Source: Branchiostoma floridae
Taxonomy: Eukaryota > Chordata > Leptocardii > Amphioxiformes > Branchiostomatidae
Direction of reading: 5' to 3'
NCBI RefSeq assembly: GCF_000003815.2
Contig: NC_049979.1
Coordinates: 10,889,381 to 10,953,380 of the forward strand
DNA: 64,000 nt
Positions within the stretch are counted from its first letter, which is position 1. The number at the start of each line of letters is the position of its first letter. The position numbers were made by a program, and so were the translations under genes. Positions 56,509 through 64,000 of this stretch are shown here, one piece after another. The notes beneath the pieces are model-generated. The model was not told where the DNA came from, searched no databases, and was given only the letters and a program-made list of their open reading frames with translations.

Positions 56509-59500
56509 ATGGCGGCGGTAGACTGTTCCTTACCGCTTTCTGTAAACTACCAAGAGAAGGTCCGGCCCTTTATCGACCTGGTGGACGAGCTGAGGGCTAA
56601 TGGGCTGGATCGCGATGTGTCCCTCCCCTCTGTGGTGGTCATCGGGGACCAGAGTGCCGGCAAGAGTTCCACATTGGAGGCCATCTCAGGTGTTCAACTT
56701 CCCAGGGGGAGCGGTATGTAGTGTAGCATGCTCAGTTCAGATAACCCTAAGGAGAGTGTATAGTTAAGTGAATAATTATCCTTAAGATATATCTTATTGA
56801 AACACATATTGTGATTGGAACCCCGATATGGCATATGTCTAATAGTGTACACACCAATTCTTCCCATATGGCATATGTCTAAGAGTGTAAACAGCAATTC
56901 TTCCGCTACAGGGGGTAAAAAGTAGTTTCGAGGATCTAGATTTGAGTTCATATTTCCCATGATCTGCTTCGAAATGACATTAGATACTAACATGTGAAAA
57001 GCGTCAGTAGCGACGTGTTTTTGTGAAGAATGATTTTTGCCTGAGTCACCCTTCCGGGTAAACTTCCGCGTTGAATAATTGAACTAATCCGACCCTTTGC
57101 CTCAGATTCGCCGTGTTGCTATTTCTCGCATGTGGGGTTATTGTGAAAATCTCCGCGTTAGGATTTCTAATAATTGGTTGATCATACCCAAGTGTTTTCT
57201 ACTTTCGGCATTATCATGCATTATTGTGTCTGCAGCATAGTTGATCGGTTTAATTCAGTGAAAAAATACAATTGTGCAGCATGTATGTCATTGAAAATAA
57301 CGTACTTCTCCTCTAAACTTTACGAAAATTGGAGAGGTTATAGAACCTTAAACTCGGCTTTTCTTATAGCTTGAGGACTGTCCTTATGTATATGTTTTTG
57401 CTCCCCAATCAACGGCATTTCCTGAAAGAGACGGTCGCTAGACTTGACGGGTGTGCAACTTTATGTATTCCTAAAAAAATCAACATTACCGGGTTTAAAC
57501 TCCTACATTGAATTTTGACTCTTGCATGTTTGCCTTGCAGGTATCGTGACAAGGTGTCCATTGGAGTTACGGCTGAAAAAGAGCCAGAAGAAAGACGCCC
57601 CGTGGAAGGGATGCATCCGTTATGTCAAAAATAAGAAAGACGTAAGATTTGACGTAGACGAGCCGGGAAATGTGGGAGATGCTGTAAAGAAAGGTGAGTT
57701 AGCATACCTGTTCGTATTCATGATCAGGACCCTGGTAACTAGTGACTAGTTAGCAGCTGCACTGAATTCAACGAACTCAATCGACCTAGTAGTTATAAAA
57801 GAGAAACTGTTAGGAGTTCAGAAATGAAAATAAGCAAGAGAACACACGCATTGTTGCCTACCTGCCTACCTGTTTAGGTCGGGAACTGGCCTCTAACTCC
57901 TCAAGCTCTCAGCTCAGTCCAGAATCTCAATGTGTCACGGTCCAATGCTCTAGTTCCTGCAAACCCAAGAGTCAGTCCAGCGTCTTATCATACATATTCA
58001 TTATACACGTGTCTTAACTTCACATTCCTACGATAACCAAAGTAGGTCATGCGCAATCATTATTGAACAGCCCCCGTACATTTTGGTGTTTTGCAGCCCA
58101 GAATGACTTGGCGGGCACCACCAATGGCATCAGCGACAGTTTGATCACCCTGGATGTGGAGAGCCCAGACATCCCCGACCTGACCCTGATCGACCTGCCT
58201 GGGATTGCGCGCATTGCAGCGGAAGGACAGCCAACGGACATCGGCCAACAGGTAGCTTAGAAATATTCACCAGGTTATTTCAATGGAGATATATGGCTTA
58301 CCCTATCAACCATGCAGTTGTACAAAAAGAATCACTGTTAACAATAAAACTGTAGCAACTTTACGTCTCCAGTCGAGCATGAATTACAGCTCATAGAATA
58401 CGCTAATGTCGGAGAAAATGGGCTAAAAAACAAACAAACTCAAAACAGCTGGTTCTAAATTGTGCTGTTTTACTATCATTTCTCCACTGGGATATGAAAT
58501 CATTATTTTACTTTACTTATGAAAAGTTAACTTTTATACCGTAAAGAAAGTAGGACCTTTTGTATACTACACTGTTGAAATTCATTCGACTACAAACTTA
58601 TAAGACACTTCTTCTCTGACGATGCTTTGCACAGATTAAAGATCTGATCAGTAAGTATATTCAGAAGAAGGACACCATCATCCTGGCTGTGGTACCATGT
58701 AATGTGGATATCGCTACTACTGAGGCTCTGCAGATGGCACAGGAGGTGGATGCAGATGGGAGCAGGACGCTGGGTAAGCTGAATAAAATGTGCTTATACT
58801 GAATAATAGTACAAGAGTCCAAATGTCAGCCTCAAATTCCTGCTGGTGATCTCTTGGTTTTGCAATGAGCAACTCATTCAAATGATAATCCTGTGTTATT
58901 TAATCTAAAAAAAAGATGCTGTTTGTAAATCCTTGTTCTCAATAGTGCTGTTTTATACATTATTATGCACACCAAATGATTAATCAATGCTATGATGTCA
59001 AAGATTGTTGGACTAAAGAGAATCATGCCATGAAAGGAATATTGCTTATGATATTTCCCCACTGTTGCCCAGGTGTTCTGACTAAGCCTGACCTGATAGA
59101 TCCCGGTACAGAAAGGGGCGTCCTCCAGATTTTGAACAACGAAAAATACAAACTCAGAAAGGGGTACACCATCATCAAGTGCAGGGGACAGATGGACATT
59201 GAGAAGGGGATGTCCCTGGAAGAGGCTATGGACAAAGAGCAGAGCTATTTCAAGTCTCACGAACACTTCAAGTAAGTTAGCCATGGTACTATAGCTCTAT
59301 TCCTATTAAACATGATGAAAAGTATCATAAGAACATTCTCATCAGTCTATGTTAAGTCACCAATTTTGTTATGTATATTCCACTTACAATGGTTGATAAC
59401 ATTTTATGTAGGTCCGTGTACAAAGAGAAGAAGGCAGGAGTGAGAACCCTTGCTGGGAGGTTGTCAACCGAGCTGGTTGGGCAGATCAAGGTGAGCTGTG

Positions 59501-62500
59501 ATTTTTGTTTTCCCAAATATTTGTATTGTTGATGGGGAAATAAACCTAAATCTTAATTGTTGACCGACAACTTGAAATGTCCATTTGGTGATAAAAACAC
59601 AATACAGAATACTAGCCCAGGATGACCAAACACGGTGTTCTAGTAATCGGAATCCCGCCATGTGGTCCATTATATTGAACAGTAAAAAAGCATCCACACA
59701 GGAAGAAATATAGACAGTGTACCTGTCCATGGTGCTGATATTGAAGTATCCCATTCACAGTCTATTATGTCATAGGTAATACATAAATGTAATTCAAATG
59801 TCACCCACCAAATGAGACGATTTTCTTCCTTAGAATTCCATCCCATTCCTGAAGGAAGATGTGAAGACCAAGTTGGCGGCCACTCGTCAGGATCTGCAGC
59901 TCATGGGCATCGGAGTCCCACAGGAGCCCGATAAAAAGATGCTGTTTCTCACGGATGTACGTTATTTGTTTATTGATATACAGTATAGCACATTTGTGGA
60001 GACTTAGACATAACAGGTTATTGTGACCATTCTACTCTACAATACACTCTGGAAGTGCGAACAGGGACACATCATCAGTGATGAACCCGGGGTCATTGGG
60101 TGTTTTGGGTCTTTAATCACCATACACCCTCGCCCGGGCGACCCAGCCGAGGTTGATCATTCCCCGATCGACCTGTGTCCGTGTGGCTTCCACGGTTCCC
60201 CCCTACGGAACCACAACCAACGTGAGGCTTTCTCTGCAGCCTCCAAAATGTCCCTGATGGATTTCCGAAGACGGAAACCTCTTACTCCAATGTGTTTTAA
60301 TACATAAGCCAAAGATTGCCCTGCAAAACCCCGGCAACCAACCTCCACTGGTACACACCGGGCTCTCCACCCCTTACTCTGACTTTGTACTACCAGCTCG
60401 GCATACATTGCCCTCTTCCGCTCGTTGGCTTCGCTTATCCGCTCCTCCCAGGGAACAGTTAGCTCCAACAGAACAACTTGTCTGGTGGATTCCTACACTA
60501 GTACCATGTCAGGGCGAAGTGACGTGGCTACAATGTGTTCTGGAAACTTGAGCTGTCTCCCTAGGTCAACTAGAAGCTGCCAATCTCTAGCAGTGGCGAG
60601 AAGCCCACCTGCGGAAGTGGGTTGTTGTCGGGTTCTCTCTCCGGCTCTGACAAAGACAATTGACTTCTTGGGGGGTTGTTGACTCCTACTACTCTGGATG
60701 GCGGTGCTAACTGTGTCTGCCAACACCCTTAGAACCTGGTCATGCCGCCAGCGGTACCTCCCTTCCCCCAGTGCTTTCGGACAACAACTGAGAATGTGTT
60801 CGAGGGTACCTCTCCTCTGACAGAGTTAGCATGAGGGGGTCTTTGCCAAGCCCCAGACGTGCAAGTTAGCTGGGCTTGGAAGGACGTCATACACTGAAGA
60901 GATGATAAATTTGATCCGAGAAGGCTCAGCTCTGCACAACTCTGGCCATGTGACCTTGCGGGAGTCAGTATGTTCCCACCTAGTCCACGCACCTTGCTTG
61001 CGCATGCCTACCATCCTGCATCGCCGATCCTCCTCTTCCCCAGCCCTTATCTCATCCTGGATCAGTAGACGCTTCTCCTTCCCACTGACTCTGTCGTATC
61101 GGGGCTTTGGGCAGCTGCCCAGTCCTGCCCGTCCTACTGCCACGGACCCCACAAGGACACTGTGTCTCAACCTTGCCTCTGCTTTGTCCACCGCTTCCTG
61201 TGCCTTCCATTTTCTCCCAGTCCTGACATGGATGCCGGCTGAAGAGACCTTGGTGTCTGAAGAGTCCCGGTACATCGACACTTCTTTTGCACGGGTAACT
61301 TTGAACTCCTCAGTCAGGCCACTCAAGGGAAGCTGCAGCTGGGTGGATCTACCGTACAGGGCAATGTTGCTTAAGGACCTCGGAAGCCCCAACCATTTGC
61401 GAAGGAACCTGCTGATGGTTCTCTCCAGTTGCCCCACCATGGTCATCGGCACCTCGTACACAAGAAGAGGCCAGAGAACCCTTGGCAAGACTCCATGCTG
61501 GAACATCCAGGCCTTGAAACTACCTGGTAGCCCTGTCTTGTCAATCCCCTCGAGCCACGTCGTCAGGTCACTTTGCTGAACTGAAGCGGTGTCCTTCAGA
61601 GAGCTGTTGAACACCTTGCCCAGACTCTTGACTGGTTTCTCTGACACTGTGGAAATCTGAGTGCCTCCCAGGGTGAAACGGAACCTTTCAGCCACCTTCC
61701 CCTTTTTCAGGACAACATTAAGATATTAATGTGGAAACCAAACTGAATAACAACAACATAAGACAATAACAAAAAAAGTGACTTGAAATTTGAACAAAAA
61801 TGAGGCAGCTTTGGATGGTGTTCCTGATATTTCTATCGCCTAATAAAATACCAAGTGCTATACTATTTAGAGTACACCGTTACTTATTCACACACTTACT
61901 TTCTTACTGCCCTTTGTGCCCCCGGGCATGTACGCCAGTATCAAAGCTCTTAAGTTCCTTCTGCCCATGGCAACTCTCTGGATGCTGGCCAATTTGTGGT
62001 TGAAGCTTTCCGGCTGTTTTGGTGATGTAACCCTCATGTGATCTTAGGTCATCCTTGTTTTCTCTTCCAATGTTTTACCAACAGAGAAACCTACGTAATA
62101 CAATCTCATAGATAGCAATTATGTTGATTTGCCTTCATCATAAGCTTAGCTTGACAAACATCTGAACTTATCCTGTGCTGTTGTCATCCAGCTATTGCGA
62201 CATTTCATAGATGACCTGCAAAAGACAGCAAAGGGTGAACTCACCCGGGTATGTCTGAAGAGGAAGAGGACAAACAAACGTCTTTTTGGTGATGTGAGGG
62301 ATGCTTTTAAAAGGCTTGAAAGAGCTATGAATAAAATGATGCCAGGTAAGTCATCCAACTTTTTTATTACTCTTTTTGCAATTCATAATTTACAAATGGT
62401 CCACGTCAAAGTCGTTTTGTTAGAAGAGGAGGATTCATGCTTTGTAACCAAACCAAAAACCAACACATTCAGCATTGAGTATTATTCTAGCTTCTTCAGA

Positions 62501-63739
62501 ACATCTGACTCGCAAGATTTGAAGAGGTTTTCATTCATGTTTAGTGTCTACAGATGGCAGCATACTACAAGAAATAAAGAATGCAATCGTCGAGAACCGT
62601 GGTCGTGAGTTGCCCCGCTTCATGTGCTACCCTGTCTGCGAGGCGATCATCCGCGAACACCTGCAGAAGTTCCGGGAGCCTGCGTCTGTATGCCTGCAGG
62701 AAGTCAGTGAGCTGGTGGAGAGTGTGTCTACTGCACTGGCCACGGCTCATTTTCAGGCATTCCAGGGGCTTGACTGGGAGATCAAGGTATGCTAGTTCTC
62801 CAAGAGGCCCGTGTGTGATTGGTGCTTGTTAAGTTACTTTGTCATTAGTTCACATGAAGTCCTGTGTTCCATATCACCAATCGCACTTACTTGTTGGGTA
62901 ATCTTGACCCGGCCTCGGTTCATTATCAATTTGGTCAAAGGTAAAAATCTGGCCCCGTTCTCATCATCAATGATCCTCACAGGTTGGCTGCAACGCAGAC
63001 TTTTTCGCCTTTTTCTTCTTCTGATCAAGAACTTTATATTTTCTGATAAACAATGGTCTCAGAAGGGTGCTTTTGTGCCAAAGCGGATTAGCACGGGAGT
63101 AAAAGTCAGCTGACCAAAGTTAACATTCAAATGTTCATTACATTCAGGGAAAAATGAATGAGCTGCGCATGATGCATGAGAAAAAGGCAGAAGAATCTGT
63201 GGACCAGATCTTCGCAATGGAGCATCTCGTGTTCACACAGGACAGCATCTTCATCAGAAGTGTTACAGTAAGTTTAAGAATCAAAACCTAAGTCTAACAG
63301 TCTTACACTTTAAAAAAAAAAGAATTAAGTGTAATAAAAGGTCTACCTTCCTTTGTCAGTTAGATTTGCAGGGACACCCCCTTGCATTATACTGAAAATT
63401 ATCAGCACTTTATAACTGGACCACTATCACTTTATAACCATTATCAGGAAGGTGGATCAAATAATTTTCAATGTGCAAAATTGCACATTCTTATTGCTTT
63501 TTACTATCACAGGGGATGGCAATGGTGTTAGATACATAATGCTCTTTGGCAAAATATTTTTTTCCAAAGTACAGTATAAACATATGTTAGGGAAGTACCT
63601 GACATTTTGACAGTTATGTGGACCATTGTTGCAGGAAATGGGGGACAAAGTCGTTTGGCCTATCGGCCATGTCACCAAGCAAGATGATGAGGGAAAGGAG
63701 GCTGAGAAGATGCTGATGTACATTTGTTCATACTTCAAG
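56509..63739 (+). CDS. Mx: Mx-like dynamin-family GTPase, 3' end outside window
   Basis: Large GTPase of the Mx group, antiviral in vertebrates (family knowledge), acting in the cytoplasm or nucleus as oligomers. Exons: 56509-56713, 57541-57693, 58097-58251, 58635-58773, 59073-59271, 59412-59490, 59834-59956, 62192-62345, 62554-62786, 63148-63267 and 63635-63739. All joins keep frame, giving 555 codons; human MX1 is 662 aa, so the terminal GTPase-effector part lies beyond the window. GTPase motifs: P-loop GDQSAGKS (46-53), the Mx-typical [13 protein letters not shown] (64-76), DLPG (152-155) and TKPD (221-224). The stalk follows ([18 protein letters not shown] and [11 protein letters not shown]). 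No PH or proline-rich domain is seen, which separates it from classical dynamins. A retrotransposon sits in intron 7 without damaging exons. The motif cluster upstream suggests inducible expression. Confidence 0.93.
60057..61725 (-). mobile_element. 5'-truncated non-LTR retrotransposon (RT C-terminal part)
   Basis: A single minus-strand reading frame runs from about 61722 to the stop at 60157-60159. Two in-frame stop codons interrupt it, at 60826-60828 and 60493-60495, with no frameshift. Recognisable blocks are [61 protein letters not shown], the Cys/His block [14 protein letters not shown] and [17 protein letters not shown] followed by [18 protein letters not shown]. These are typical of the C-terminal part of LINE polymerases that are common in marine invertebrate genomes. 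The catalytic RT core and 5' part are missing, so the copy is dead. It lies antisense in Mx intron 7. Confidence 0.88.
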
Positions 63740-64000
63740 GTAAGATAAACTCTGCCTAGGGGCTCTCAGGTTTATCTGTAGGATGGACTGCAAAGAAATG
63801 TGCAAATCACAAGTGACTCACAGTCCAGGGACTGGTGACAGTTAATCTTTATTTTTATCATACATATACAAACATTTTGATTTGACTTGCAGGCAAAATG
63901 TGCTGTGCTGCCAGGTAACGTTAAAAAAATTATAACAAAAATCTTTAACCACAAAACACCGACATTTTTTTTCTAAACTGACAAAGGGGGTTAATTATGT
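63740..64000. other. Start of Mx intron 11, window edge
   Basis: After the donor GTAAGA at 63740 no further Mx exon is visible. A CAG at about 63891-63893 followed by a 22-nt piece and GTAACG looks like a tiny exon, but its translation does not fit the Mx stalk, so I do not call it. Confidence 0.5.

Noticed and set aside
60902-61579. Plus-strand open frame of 225 codons
   Set aside because: It is the antisense shadow of the retrotransposon polymerase frame on the minus strand, which has recognisable protein blocks.
63891-63917. Tiny exon-like piece between CAG and GTAACG after the last Mx exon
   Set aside because: 22 nt with translation unlike the Mx stalk or effector region. More likely a chance splice pair inside intron 11.
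1-64000. CRISPR arrays, operons or bacterial promoters
   Set aside because: The tandem repeats found (36-bp, 57-bp and splice-boundary repeats) lack the repeat-spacer design of CRISPR, and all genes have eukaryotic introns.

Overview
The window looks like a stretch of an invertebrate-chordate nuclear genome, most probably a lancelet (Branchiostoma). The genes have short exons with GT-AG introns. They include animal housekeeping genes (HNRNPL, GALM), an Mx-type dynamin GTPase, a cellular RNA-dependent RNA polymerase and a multidomain Roc-COR/death/TIR protein, a mixture that fits cephalochordates. The intervening DNA is full of short inverted-repeat elements, a non-LTR retrotransposon and a tRNA-derived SINE. 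The species assignment is inferred from gene content, not proven.

Layout. 1-3.3 kb: gene-free flank with one MITE. 3.3-15.3 kb, minus strand: 5' part of an hnRNP L-like gene, including a 36-nt in-frame microexon and a 1.5-kb fold-back element in one intron. 15.3-15.6 kb: divergent promoter. 15.6-23.3 kb, plus: complete seven-exon galactose mutarotase (346 aa). 23.3-28.2 kb: mostly gene-free, with one candidate first exon. 28.2-40.7 kb, plus: a 21-exon gene whose spliced product (about 1,211 aa) reads NHR (Neuralized) - Roc GTPase - COR - death domain - TIR - CaaX box. 42.5-44.9 kb, minus: complete four-exon GCNT-type beta-1,6-N-acetylglucosaminyltransferase (448 aa). 46.4-54.7 kb, plus: complete seven-exon RNA-dependent RNA polymerase of the RDR/QDE-1 family (about 1,921 aa) with the DLDGD catalytic motif and an RGG-rich C-terminal extension. 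56.5 kb to the window edge, plus: the first 11 exons (555 codons) of an Mx-like GTPase, interrupted in one intron by a nearly intact 3' end of a retrotransposon.

Three neighbouring genes (Roc-COR-TIR, RdRP, Mx) have families linked to innate or antiviral defence. The sequences upstream of the RdRP and Mx genes share clustered CCGAAAC/GTTTCGG heptamers, arranged in each case as an inverted pair resembling interferon-regulatory-factor sites. Co-regulation of an RdRP with Mx would be a testable new idea. A second theme is that several introns carry tandem copies of their own splice boundary: five copies of a donor every 36 bp in the Roc switch-II region, three copies of the first TIR donor, two copies of the second TIR acceptor, a decayed copy of the death-domain acceptor, and three acceptor-like copies in the RdRP gene.

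All exon joins were derived by eye from splice consensus, reading phase and family conservation. Every internal join reported keeps frame.
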